Below, in pieces: positions 36,940 to 45,224 of a stretch of DNA of 64,000 bases. Below the pieces are notes generated by a model. The model was not told the origin of the DNA. It saw only the letters and a program-made list of their open reading frames with translations, and searched no databases. Positions within the stretch are counted from its first letter, which is position 1. Every line of letters starts with the position of its first letter. A program made the translations under genes and the position numbers. This DNA is from Bryobacterales bacterium (GTDB taxonomy: Bacteria; Acidobacteriota; Terriglobia; Bryobacterales; UBA6623), in contig JAPPMG010000055.1 of assembly GCA_028819215.1 (NCBI GenBank), positions 1 to 64,000 of the forward strand. Direction: 5' to 3'.

Positions 36940-36990
36940 AACCAGCGTCTTCTGACCTATCTCCCCGCAGTGGCCACAAGCGGCTGTAGC

Positions 36991-38568
36991 TTATTCGGCC
37001 CAATCAGCGACCATCCGTTCGACTTCCGCCTGGTCGTACCGGCCCCACGGTTCGTAGTCTTGGTTGGCGAGCATGTCCGCCATCACGTATGGGCCGGACT
37101 CGATCCCGTTCTCCGGCACCTCGGCTCCGGCGATCCAAGCGATCGCGTTTAACACCAGCTTGCGATAGTCCGGGTGCGCCCAGTTCCAATGCACGTGGCC
37201 TCCGGTAAAGCCAAAGCCGCGGCCGCCGGCCGGCCGCTCGCTGGCCCACATCAGGGTCTGCAACTCGCCCCTCTTCACAGCTGCCCGGGCGTAGGGGTTT
37301 CCCGATGCAGGGCCATCCGGGCGCGACATGGCTTCCTTGGGCGGCACTGCCTGTAGGATCGACGTTACCCCGTGCATGCCCGCTCGGAAGCGGATGTGGA
37401 AGTACCACTCGTCGTTGATCTCGAACGGCCTGACGCCGTTGGTGATCGGATGTCCTGCTGCCAGTTTCGGTGACTTGACGGTCCAGTGGGGGTTAACCGA
37501 CCACCAGCGTTCGAAGTACCCTCCCGTCCAATCGAGAAACCTCTGGCCCGGCTCGCCTTGGGGCACTTCCACGGCGAAGTGGATGGCTCCGATTCCGCCG
37601 TTGCGCTGGGCCAGTCGATCGACCGAGCGCAGTGCCCTCAGCCATGGATGTCCCAAGCCGCCGTTGCTGTATAAGACCACCGCGTCCGCGTTATCGAGAG
37701 CTGTCGGGTCACTTGGGTGACCGTCGAAGTAGGCTGCCGCGCGAATTTGTGGGAAGTTCTGGCCCAAGGCATCCATCAAGAGCTTGATCCCGGCCGTGTG
37801 TTCATGCGACCCGTAGCCGTGGCTCTTCACCCCGCCAATGAACACGACCTTCTTCGTTCCAGCAACCATCGGCAGGCGCTTGAGCTGGATATTGCGGAAC
37901 TTGATGGTCATCGGTGGCCCGCGATGTATCTGTAAGCCGACCAGGCCGGAGGTCGGCGCGTTCGGATCGTTGTCCGTCACGTCCACCATGACGTGGCCGT
38001 TGATCTTGTGGATGTATCGGTTTCCCCGAGCGATGATGTGAAAGCTGTTCCAACCGTTAAGGTCGATCTTGCTTTGCAGCTCGACCGGATCGCCGACGCT
38101 GCCGACCACTTGCGGCTTTCCGTCCGCACCCACGACCACCTTCTCGCCGCGCCGGGCGAGGATCCTCCGCGACCGCTCGCCGTACAGGCCTCCGGTATGC
38201 CGCTCTCCCGCCTCGAAGTCGGCTTGCAAGCCGCCGAGGATGTGCGGGCCCCATTCCTTGGGCTTCTCGAAGCCGCGGTACTGGACACCGGAGTTGCCCC
38301 CGTCGATCATGTATTCGAACTTGAGCTCGAAGTCGTCCACTTCGCCCTCTCGCCAAATTAGGAAGGAGTTCGCTGGGATCGGATCCTCGGCGCTCGTCCG
38401 GCCCACGATCACTCCGTCTTCTACTGCCCAGAGTTTCGGGTTCCCGTCCCACCCCTTCAGGGATACCCCGTCAAAGATTGGAACGAAGCGACCGGCGGAT
38501 TTGGCCGCCGGCAGTGCGGCGGCGGCCGCTAGGCCGGCCATAACAAGAAGGACTGGTCGAAGGTACAT
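36991..38568 (-). CDS. Fused DUF1080 (3-keto-glycoside hydrolase) and ThuA-like protein
   Basis: The 525-residue exported protein (signal peptide about 1-22) joins two domains. Residues about 27-240 are DUF1080, the concanavalin-like fold now linked to 3-keto-disaccharide/glycoside cleavage (FIPIFDG-type start, NSGVQYRGF, GWNSFHIIARGN). Residues about 245-510 are ThuA-like, a class-I glutamine-amidotransferase-like fold named from trehalose utilisation (VVFIGGVKSHGYGSHEH, GIGAIHFAVE). The two are usually separate genes. The divergent GMC dehydrogenase pair next door could make the 3-keto substrate. The ATG at 38568 is fixed by the signal peptide. Confidence 0.88.
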   Translation of the reverse strand: MYLRPVLLVMAGLAAAAALPAAKSAGRFVPIFDGVSLKGWDGNPKLWAVEDGVIVGRTSAEDPIPANSFLIWREGEVDDFELKFEYMIDGGNSGVQYRGFEKPKEWGPHILGGLQADFEAGERHTGGLYGERSRRILARRGEKVVVGADGKPQVVGSVGDPVELQSKIDLNGWNSFHIIARGNRYIHKINGHVMVDVTDNDPNAPTSGLVGLQIHRGPPMTIKFRNIQLKRLPMVAGTKKVVFIGGVKSHGYGSHEHTAGIKLLMDALGQNFPQIRAAAYFDGHPSDPTALDNADAVVLYSNGGLGHPWLRALRSVDRLAQRNGGIGAIHFAVEVPQGEPGQRFLDWTGGYFERWWSVNPHWTVKSPKLAAGHPITNGVRPFEINDEWYFHIRFRAGMHGVTSILQAVPPKEAMSRPDGPASGNPYARAAVKRGELQTLMWASERPAGGRGFGFTGGHVHWNWAHPDYRKLVLNAIAWIAGAEVPENGIESGPYVMADMLANQDYEPWGRYDQAEVERMVADWAE

Positions 38569-38847
38569 GATCGTGATCCGGCTGTCCGCGCTAGCCGCGG
38601 ACTCCCGTATCATAGCTTGGCGGTGCCTGGCAGAGCCGTGAAGGGCCGTCCATCTTCCCTGCTCGCGATCGGTGGCGAATCGAAGGTGTGGACGAAGACG
38701 GCGGGCCAATCTATGGACTCTCTCGTGGTCGGCGGCAAGAGAGTGTCAGATGTGGAACACTGAATCCAGCGGATCTGTCAGGCAGGCGGAACGCTCGTAG
38801 TGCAGCGTATTGGCGGGCGCAGCGCCCGTTTCAGGGAGGTGCCCCAA

Positions 38848-40449
38848 GTGGCGGAAGAGCAGTACGACGCGATCGTCGTCGGCAGCGGGCCTGGTGGAGG
38901 GATTGCCACCTATGCCCTAGCTGTGGCTGGCTTGAAGGTAGCCCTGGTCGAGGCGGGCCCCCGGCTGACTGCGGGCGTGGATTACCAAGGGCACCACTGG
39001 CCCTACGAGTACCGCGACCGGCGGGCTCCCAATTTCTGGAGCGACAATTTCTTGCGCGGGCATTTCACGCCCGTCGGAGACCGGCCTGGCCACGGCCAGA
39101 TTCGCGTGCTCGGCGGTCGTTCGATCTGCTGGGCCGGACACTCGTTGCGCTTCGGACCGAAGGACTTCGAGTCGTGGCCGATTTCCTACGACGAGGTCGC
39201 TCCGTACTACAGCCGCGCCGAGCTACTCATGGGCGTCTACGGAGACCGCGACGGTCTGTCCAACATGCCTGACGGCGAATTCCTCAAGCCCGTGCCGATG
39301 CGCTGCGGCGAGCAGCGCCTTCGTCTCGGAGTAGAGCGCCTGCGGGACCGCGGCGCAAAGATGGCGTTCGTGGCCCAGCGCAAGGCGATGCTGACCGAGA
39401 CCCCCACCAAGCCGGAATGGAAGCGCCGGCAGAAGTGTCACTACTGCGGACACTGCTCTGGCTGCGCGGTCGAGGCCAAGTACACCTCCGTCAACACGCC
39501 GATCGCGTTGGCGGAGGAGACAGGTAACCTGACGATCTTCACCGAGGCGATGGCGACTCGGGTGAGGGTTTCGGGCGAGGGCGGGCAGGCGACCGGGATC
39601 GAGTACAAGTCCGCCGATGGAACGGCTCACGAACTCGATGCCAAGGTCGTGGTGCTGGCGTGCAGCGCCGTTGAGACGGCGCGCCTGCTGCTGATCTCCG
39701 ACCTCTGCAACTCCAGCGGGCAGGTCGGCAGGAATCTGACCAGTCACTTTGGCGTTACGGTGCGCGGCTTCTTCCCGCAGATTCTCGGCCGCGACGCTTC
39801 GAACGACGATGGCACGAGCTACTACCACTCCTTGCTGACAGGGCTTTACTGGGACGAGCCCAGCCCGAAGTTCGAGGGTACGTACCAAGTGCAGTGCGGC
39901 GCGGGAGTCACCTCTCATCGCCGTGCGATCCGCACCGCACCGGGCTACGGCAGCGCCCTGAAGAGGAAGCTGCGCGAGTGGAATGTCGGCCACGCAGGGA
40001 TGAACATGCAGGGGACGACCCTGATCTCGTCGAACAAGTTCGTGGACCTGGACCCCGAGCGGCAGGATGAGTTCGGCATGCCGCTGCCCCGCGTCCATCT
40101 CCACTACGACGATTCCGACGTCGCGATGGCCCAGGACATGGTGGAACGGTGCGAGGAGATCATTCGTGCGGGGGAAGGGGAAGTCATCGAGACTCCTGGC
40201 AACGTCAGCGTGGACGATCTGGTGATTGACCTCAATCACTGGGTCGGGACTACCCGAATGGGCGACGACCCGAAGACCTCTGTCGTCGGCACTGACGGTC
40301 GGTCGCACGACCTGCCGAACTTATTCGTGGCGGACGCATCCGTGTTCCCGCAGTATCCCGAGAAGAATCCCACGCTGACCAACATCGCGCTGTCGTGGCG
40401 CACGGCGGACGGGATTGTCGAAGGCTTCAAGCGCAATGCGTGGGGGTGA
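38848..40449 (+). CDS. GMC-family FAD-dependent dehydrogenase, large subunit (glucoside 3-dehydrogenase/gluconate dehydrogenase type)
   Basis: The 533-residue flavoprotein starts with a GTG at 38848, supported by GGGAGGT eight bases upstream; an ATG at 38800 lacks such a site. The FAD motif VVGSGPGGGIA follows. A cysteine cluster C197-x2-C200-x2-C203-x2-C206 is present, one residue tighter than in the gene at 27184. The active-site histidine and asparagine lie in HWVGTTRMG and NPTLTN. Downstream, eight bases on, is the small subunit gene. The pair resembles membrane-linked sugar dehydrogenases that pass electrons to cytochrome c, including glucoside 3-dehydrogenases. The substrate is inferred from the divergent DUF1080 gene only. 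Confidence 0.88.
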   Translation: MAEEQYDAIVVGSGPGGGIATYALAVAGLKVALVEAGPRLTAGVDYQGHHWPYEYRDRRAPNFWSDNFLRGHFTPVGDRPGHGQIRVLGGRSICWAGHSLRFGPKDFESWPISYDEVAPYYSRAELLMGVYGDRDGLSNMPDGEFLKPVPMRCGEQRLRLGVERLRDRGAKMAFVAQRKAMLTETPTKPEWKRRQKCHYCGHCSGCAVEAKYTSVNTPIALAEETGNLTIFTEAMATRVRVSGEGGQATGIEYKSADGTAHELDAKVVVLACSAVETARLLLISDLCNSSGQVGRNLTSHFGVTVRGFFPQILGRDASNDDGTSYYHSLLTGLYWDEPSPKFEGTYQVQCGAGVTSHRRAIRTAPGYGSALKRKLREWNVGHAGMNMQGTTLISSNKFVDLDPERQDEFGMPLPRVHLHYDDSDVAMAQDMVERCEEIIRAGEGEVIETPGNVSVDDLVIDLNHWVGTTRMGDDPKTSVVGTDGRSHDLPNLFVADASVFPQYPEKNPTLTNIALSWRTADGIVEGFKRNAWG

Positions 40450-40456
40450 GCACGAT

Positions 40457-40987
40457 ATGGAACGCAGGACAATCCTCAAGCTAGTGGCGGCGGGCGTCTT
40501 GCCCGGAACGGGCGGACTGGTGCAACTCGGCTGCGGTTCTGGCGGTTACAAGCCGGAGTTCTTCTCGGCCGCGCAACTGGACTTGGTGGACGCGCTCAGC
40601 GACCTGATCTTGCCCAGCGACGACCATTCTCCAGGGGCGCGCGCCGCTAGGGTTGCCAGATACATCGATGTCATGGTCGCCGACGGTTCGAGCGAACTGC
40701 AGGCGGGTTGGAAGTCTGGACTCGAGGCAGTCTCTGAGCAGGCGCGGGAGCGCTTCGGGCGCGAGTTCCTAGACTGCGATGCCGCTCAGCAGGATGCAAT
40801 CGTGGCCGAGATGGCTCGCAACGAAGACGAGCCCCAGACTCCGGCAGGTCGCTTTTTCCGTCGTTTGAAGCAGATGACGATTGACGGCTACTACACTTCC
40901 GAGATCGGCATTCACCAAGACCTCGGCTACCAGGGAAACACCGCCGTGGATGAGTTCCCCGGCTGCACTCACGAAGCACACGCGTAA
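40457..40987 (+). CDS. Gluconate 2-dehydrogenase subunit 3-like protein (Tat-bearing small subunit)
   Basis: The 176-residue protein belongs to the small subunit family of FAD sugar dehydrogenases. It starts with a Tat-type motif ERRTILKLVAAG (2-13) and continues with the family pattern FFSAAQLDLVDALSDLILPSDDHSPGA. In this system the small subunit carries the folded large subunit through the Tat pore. The end TIDGYYTSEIGIHQDLGYQGN is also typical. It lies just after the GMC gene with a seven-base gap. No cytochrome c subunit follows, so the electron acceptor gene must be elsewhere. Confidence 0.88.
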   Translation: MERRTILKLVAAGVLPGTGGLVQLGCGSGGYKPEFFSAAQLDLVDALSDLILPSDDHSPGARAARVARYIDVMVADGSSELQAGWKSGLEAVSEQARERFGREFLDCDAAQQDAIVAEMARNEDEPQTPAGRFFRRLKQMTIDGYYTSEIGIHQDLGYQGNTAVDEFPGCTHEAHA

Positions 40988-41212
40988 GGCGAGCGCCAGC
41001 TTGGCGGCCAGCGCCCCTTGCTTCGTTCCCTGGTTGCATCGTTCGCGTGCTTGACCGCACTGCTCTCAGAGGCTTGGCGCGTGTGCCAGCTCCAGCCAGA
41101 GGGCGGCCGCTACCGTACGCTGACGCGATCGGCAGGTCGCCGGTCATCTTGACCTGGCGCGTCGGGAATCGAGGTCACGAATCGTTGAGTGGGAGGGCCG
41201 ATCAGCTCTGTC

Positions 41213-43084
41213 TCATTGAATCGACGCCGGATCTTGGTCCGTCTCTGCCATTACGGCTTCGAGCGCCGGGGACACCCGCTCGAAGGGCAGCGCGAGTTGG
41301 TCCCTCTCTGCCATGACTGTTTGGAGCACAGCGGGCACCTGTTCGAAGGGCAGGGAGAACCAGAACGTCGACCCCGTGGCGGGTTCGCTATCGACCCATA
41401 CACGCCCGCCGTGAGCCTGCACGAGGTGTTTGACGATCGCTAGGCCGAGCCCGGTACCGCCCAGTTCTCGCGAGCGAGCCTTGTCTACACGGTAGAAGCG
41501 CTCGAAGACTCTGGAGACGTGTTCCTTAGGAATTCCTATTCCCGTATCCCTCACGTATATGTTCAAAGATTCCCGGCCGCCGGTCGCCCCCAGCCTTATG
41601 CTGCCGTCGGCTGGTGTGTACTTCGCAGCATTGTCTAAGAGGTTCGACAGGATCTGCTGCACGGCGCTAAGGTCGCAGCGGATCTTGAGGTCCTCGTGAA
41701 CTGGAGCTACCTCCAGCTGTAGCGACTTGCGCGCCAGCACCGGCCGGATGCCATCCGCGGCGTGGCGCAAGATTTCGGCCACGGACTGCTCCAAGAACTC
41801 GAATTCGCGCGCCTTGACCTCGATCTGCGAAAGCGTCATCAGATCGGAAGTGAGCTGGGTCAGTCGCTGTGCGTTCTGCCAAAGGATCCTTATGAAACGT
41901 TCGTTGTTCTCCTTGTCGTGGATCGCGCCATCCATCAACGTCTCCGCGTATCCGGTGATCGAGGCCAGTGGCGTGCGCAGTTCATGCGATACGTTGATGA
42001 CAAAGTCGCGCCGCATCTGGTCGACCCGCTCGAGCTCGGTGATGTCATGGAACACTGCGGCGACGGCTTGCGTCTTGCCCTTCCGGCTGGTGATCGGGGC
42101 GCATGTGACACGCCACGAGCGGCGGGTAGGCGAGTCCACGGACAACTCGGTGGTGCATGACTTTCCGTGATCGATGGCATAGTTGAAAATCGCCGGGACG
42201 TTCTTGTTCTTCCACGCATTGAGCGAGGCCTGCTTCGACAGATCCTCGTCCGGGAACATCATCTCGATTGCAGGGTTGTGCAGCACGATGTGACACCTGC
42301 GATCCGCGACTAGGATCCCCGCTCCGATACCGTTGACCGCCGCCACGAAGCGCGAGCGTTCCTCCTGAAGCTGGTGGAAGCTCGTGCGCAGCTTCCCTGC
42401 CGTGGTGCGCAAGCTGGCCGCCAAGTCATTGAGCTCGCGCAAGTTGCCCCGCTCCGGAAACGACTCGTTGATTTCGAAGTCACCGTCCGCAATCGCATTG
42501 GACAGCGACACGATGCCCGAAATCTGGGACGAAATTCGGCGCGCCACCCATGCCGTGGCCAGCACCAGAGGGGCCACGATGAAGAGGATGACCAGTGCGA
42601 TGCTGCTGCGGTTGGACTTGGCGAGCGCGTTGACTTCTTCCAGAGGCAATGCGAGGCGCACGGCGCCGCCGCCGTCCATCGGCACGGCGACATAGAGGAA
42701 GTCCATCCCGACCGTGCTGCTGAGGCGTCGGCTGACAGAGGTCTCGCCTACCAGCGATTCGACAAATTCGGGTCTAGTGGCATGGTTTTCCATCTGCAGC
42801 GGATCAGCCTCTGAGTCCGCCAAGACAGTTCCGGAGGCGTCGATAATCGTCACCCGCGCTTGCGCGCGCTGTGCTAGATCGTGGGCCACGCCTTGGTACT
42901 CGCCGGAGGGTAGGCCCTCGAGTGTGGTCTCTACCAGCCGTGCCTTTTCCGACAGGCTCGTCTCGAGGCCGCTCTCAAGGTTGGCGATGGTAATTCGAGT
43001 GACCGACAGCAGCACAGCAACGGCTGTGATCAGCAGGGGCAGGATCGTGACCAGGCCCAGCTTGAGGAAGATACGAGCGGTCAT
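41213..43084 (-). CDS. phoR: PhoR-like sensor histidine kinase
   Basis: The 623-residue membrane kinase has TM1 (about 8-28), a periplasmic sensor region (30-158) and TM2 (about 160-181). HAMP and PAS regions follow, then HisKA with the phospho-acceptor H367 (VSHELRTPLAS) and a HATPase domain (LSNLLDNAAKY, DTGIGIP, GTGLGL). It likely senses phosphate limitation through PhoB, though no pst genes are here. The start codon overlaps the response-regulator stop (ATGA). The C-terminus is odd: residues 576-617 are two copies of a 21-residue unit (LPFEQVPAVLQTVMAERDQ-like) encoded by a 63-bp tandem repeat. Confidence 0.9.
   Translation of the reverse strand: MTARIFLKLGLVTILPLLITAVAVLLSVTRITIANLESGLETSLSEKARLVETTLEGLPSGEYQGVAHDLAQRAQARVTIIDASGTVLADSEADPLQMENHATRPEFVESLVGETSVSRRLSSTVGMDFLYVAVPMDGGGAVRLALPLEEVNALAKSNRSSIALVILFIVAPLVLATAWVARRISSQISGIVSLSNAIADGDFEINESFPERGNLRELNDLAASLRTTAGKLRTSFHQLQEERSRFVAAVNGIGAGILVADRRCHIVLHNPAIEMMFPDEDLSKQASLNAWKNKNVPAIFNYAIDHGKSCTTELSVDSPTRRSWRVTCAPITSRKGKTQAVAAVFHDITELERVDQMRRDFVINVSHELRTPLASITGYAETLMDGAIHDKENNERFIRILWQNAQRLTQLTSDLMTLSQIEVKAREFEFLEQSVAEILRHAADGIRPVLARKSLQLEVAPVHEDLKIRCDLSAVQQILSNLLDNAAKYTPADGSIRLGATGGRESLNIYVRDTGIGIPKEHVSRVFERFYRVDKARSRELGGTGLGLAIVKHLVQAHGGRVWVDSEPATGSTFWFSLPFEQVPAVLQTVMAERDQLALPFERVSPALEAVMAETDQDPASIQ
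41234..41359. repeat. 63-bp tandem duplication at the 3' end of phoR
   Basis: Units 41234-41296 and 41297-41359 align end to end without gaps, both starting TTGGTCC and both containing TTCGAAGGGCAG or a near match. The frame is kept, so the kinase gains 21 residues. Confidence 0.8.
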
Positions 43085-43773
43085 GAGGGGATGTCGAAGC
43101 GATATCCGAACCCTCGCACGGTCTGAATCCACTTCGGATGCTTGGGGTTTTCTTCGATCTGTTCGCGAAGGCGCCGCACATGCACGTCGATGTTCCGGGG
43201 CGTGATGTGCGTGCGGCCGTCCCACACCCGCGCGATCAGCTGCTCCCGGGTGTATGCCTTGCCGGGGTTTTCGGCAAGGAACCCGAGCAGGGCGAACTCC
43301 GTGGCGGTAAGTTCCAGGGGCGTCCCGGCTAGGCTCGCTTGGCGCGCCGGATAGTTAATGTCCAAGCCCTGCGCCTTGACTGAGCGCTGTTGTGTCCTGC
43401 CGCCGCCTCGGCGCAAGTGCGCCTTGATCCGGGCCAGCAGCTCGCGCGGGCTGAATGGCTTCGTGATGTAATCGTCGCCGCCGATCTCAAGGCCGAGCAC
43501 TCGGTCGACTTCTTCGCTGCGGGCGGTCAGAAACAGGACCGGAATCTGTGCCGTGGCCGCGTGGATGCGCAGCTGGCGACAGAACTCGAAGCCGTCCCCG
43601 TCGGGCAGCATCACGTCGAGGAGGATTAGGTCCGGCTGGCTGTCCCTTACGATCTCGAGGGCTCCGTCCAGCCGGTGGAGGACCTTGACCGTGTACCCGT
43701 TGTTGGCAAGGTTGTACTCAAGAAGCGTGCAAAGATCTTGATCGTCTTCGATGACGATGATCGACTGTTGCAT
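43081..43773 (-). CDS. phoB: PhoB/OmpR-family response regulator
   Basis: The 230-residue protein has a receiver domain with phospho-acceptor D53 (LLDVMLPDGDG), acidic residues E9/D10/D11, and the signalling K103 region (ITKPFSP). A winged-helix OmpR-type DNA-binding domain follows (NIDVHVRRLREQIE, VRGFGYRF). It is the partner of the downstream histidine kinase, overlapping it by four bases. A perfect TATAAT lies 15 bases before the start codon, giving a leader of about eight bases. Assignment to phosphate regulation rests on family similarity. Confidence 0.92.
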   Translation of the reverse strand: MQQSIIVIEDDQDLCTLLEYNLANNGYTVKVLHRLDGALEIVRDSQPDLILLDVMLPDGDGFEFCRQLRIHAATAQIPVLFLTARSEEVDRVLGLEIGGDDYITKPFSPRELLARIKAHLRRGGGRTQQRSVKAQGLDINYPARQASLAGTPLELTATEFALLGFLAENPGKAYTREQLIARVWDGRTHITPRNIDVHVRRLREQIEENPKHPKWIQTVRGFGYRFDIPS

Positions 43774-43788
43774 ACGGCTTTGTTTGTC

Positions 43789-43794
43789 ATTATA
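43789..43794 (-). promoter_or_regulatory. -10 element of the phoBR operon
   Basis: TATAAT on the minus strand, 15 bases before the response-regulator ATG at 43773. Confidence 0.5.
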
Positions 43795-43857
43795 TGCAGC
43801 GCCGCGCAGCCGGACTGCCTTGGTCGTTGCGGTCTCGGCCCCCCTTCCGCCGAAAGC

Positions 43858-43863
43858 TAAGAT
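43858..43863 (+). promoter_or_regulatory. Putative -10 element or leader of the SDR gene
   Basis: TAAGAT ends eight bases before the ATG at 43872. The spacer is GGGGGATT, which could instead act as a Shine-Dalgarno if transcription starts further upstream. Confidence 0.3.
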
Positions 43864-43871
43864 GGGGGATT

Positions 43872-44606
43872 ATGAGGCTTGCTGGCAAGGGCGCGATCGT
43901 AACCGGTGCGGGGAGCGGCATAGGCGAGGCCGTGGCTCGCTGCTACGCCGAAGAGGGCGCGGAGGTCGTCACGGTCGGGCGCACCCTGGCCAAGCTAGAG
44001 GCGGCGCGCGAGGCCGCCGGCGCGGCCGGTGGCCGGCTGCACCCGTTCGCGCTCGACGTGGCCGACGCCGAAGCGGTGGATACCATGGTCGCCTGGGCTC
44101 AGCGGCGCCTGCCGCAAGTCGACATCCTCGTCAACAATGCCGGCACCAATGTTCCGCAGCGCGCCCTCGACAAGCTCAGCAGGGAGGACTTCGACACGGT
44201 CGTGAGGGTCAACGTCAGCGGCCCGTTCTACCTGCTCAGTGCGATCCTGCCCGGCATGCGTGAGCGGGGCGACGGCGTGGTGATCACGGTGTCTTCGACT
44301 GCTGGCGTGCGCACTTCGGTCGTGGCTGGGGCCAGCTATAGCGTCAGCAAGCACGGAGCGCGCTCCCTCAGCTTGGCCACTCATCTAGAGGACGGGCCGC
44401 GCGGGATACGCTCCTGTGTGATCTGCCCGGGCGAGGTCAACACTCCGATCCTTGACCGGCGGCCCGTCGTTCCCTCGGACGACAAGCGCGCGGTGATGCT
44501 TCAGCCGGAGGATGTGGCCCAGGCCGCGCTGTTGGTCGCGACACTGCACCCGCGCGCCTGCATTCCCGAATTGATCATCACTCCCACGAACCAAGCGTTC
44601 GCCTAG
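43872..44606 (+). CDS. Short-chain dehydrogenase/reductase (SDR)
   Basis: The 244-residue NAD(P)-dependent oxidoreductase has the cofactor motif TGAGSGIG (11-18), NNAG (89-92), catalytic S142/S143 and the YSVSK motif (Y157, K161). The residue after the second strand is R38 (VGRTL), consistent with NADP preference. The protein is complete and cytoplasmic. The substrate cannot be assigned from sequence. It stands between the phoBR operon and HU without an obvious partner. Confidence 0.88.
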   Translation: MRLAGKGAIVTGAGSGIGEAVARCYAEEGAEVVTVGRTLAKLEAAREAAGAAGGRLHPFALDVADAEAVDTMVAWAQRRLPQVDILVNNAGTNVPQRALDKLSREDFDTVVRVNVSGPFYLLSAILPGMRERGDGVVITVSSTAGVRTSVVAGASYSVSKHGARSLSLATHLEDGPRGIRSCVICPGEVNTPILDRRPVVPSDDKRAVMLQPEDVAQAALLVATLHPRACIPELIITPTNQAFA

Positions 44607-44649
44607 TCTGGGCCGGACGGCGCGTGCTTCGTCGGAGGGGTTGCAGACC

Positions 44650-44916
44650 CTAGATGGCCTGCATGTCCTTGCCCGGCTTGAAGCGAACCGTCTTGCCGGG
44701 AGGGATGCGGACTTCCTCGCCGGTCTTGGGGTTGCGCCCGATCCCGGTCTTGCGCGGCCGTATTTCGAAAACGCCGAAGCCGCGCAATTCGATGCGCTCA
44801 CCACGGGCGATCGAATCTCGCATGGTGTCGAGGATCGTCTGAACGGCGATCCGCGCCAAGCTCTTGCTCAGGCCCGTGCGATCGATCACGCATTCAACGA
44901 GGTCGGACTTGATCAT
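44650..44916 (-). CDS. hup: HU/IHF-family DNA-binding protein
   Basis: The 88-residue histone-like protein has the two-helix dimer body and the DNA-clasping beta-arm, with ELRGFGVFEIRPR and GRNPKTGEEVRIP carrying the conserved arm-tip proline. It bends and compacts DNA as a dimer. Whether it is HU or an IHF subunit cannot be settled; the arm sequence is closer to the mixed HU/IHF type of Acidobacteria. It is divergent from infC. Confidence 0.92.
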   Translation of the reverse strand: MIKSDLVECVIDRTGLSKSLARIAVQTILDTMRDSIARGERIELRGFGVFEIRPRKTGIGRNPKTGEEVRIPPGKTVRFKPGKDMQAI

Positions 44917-45224
44917 GGGTTGGTGTGGGCGTCCGCCATTCGGGAATCTCTATCCTAGGAGAGCGAATGGGCCTTGTCAACCCTTTCGCTTCAGCCTGCC
45001 AGGCACCGAGATGCCTCGCGGTCTCGAGCGCGTGCGGCGAAGGATCCATGCTACGATAGGGCTGCATGCAGTGATCGAGTGGTTCGCGCGGTCTTCGGGC
45101 GCACCGCTCCTAGGGGTACCACTGACAAGTCAGGCAAACGTTGGAGATCGGGTGCTGCGAGGCACGCCGGTCTCTTTTTCTTTTCCGCGTCGGCCCACAG
45201 CCGCTGCAGCAAAGGGGGACAGTC
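44917..45224. other. Divergent leader region between hup and infC
   Basis: 308 bp. TACGAT near 45050 could be a -10 for infC with a long leader, the situation expected for a gene controlled at translation. The leader ends in AAAGGGGGACAGTC, a good Shine-Dalgarno placed five bases before the AUU start. Confidence 0.4.
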
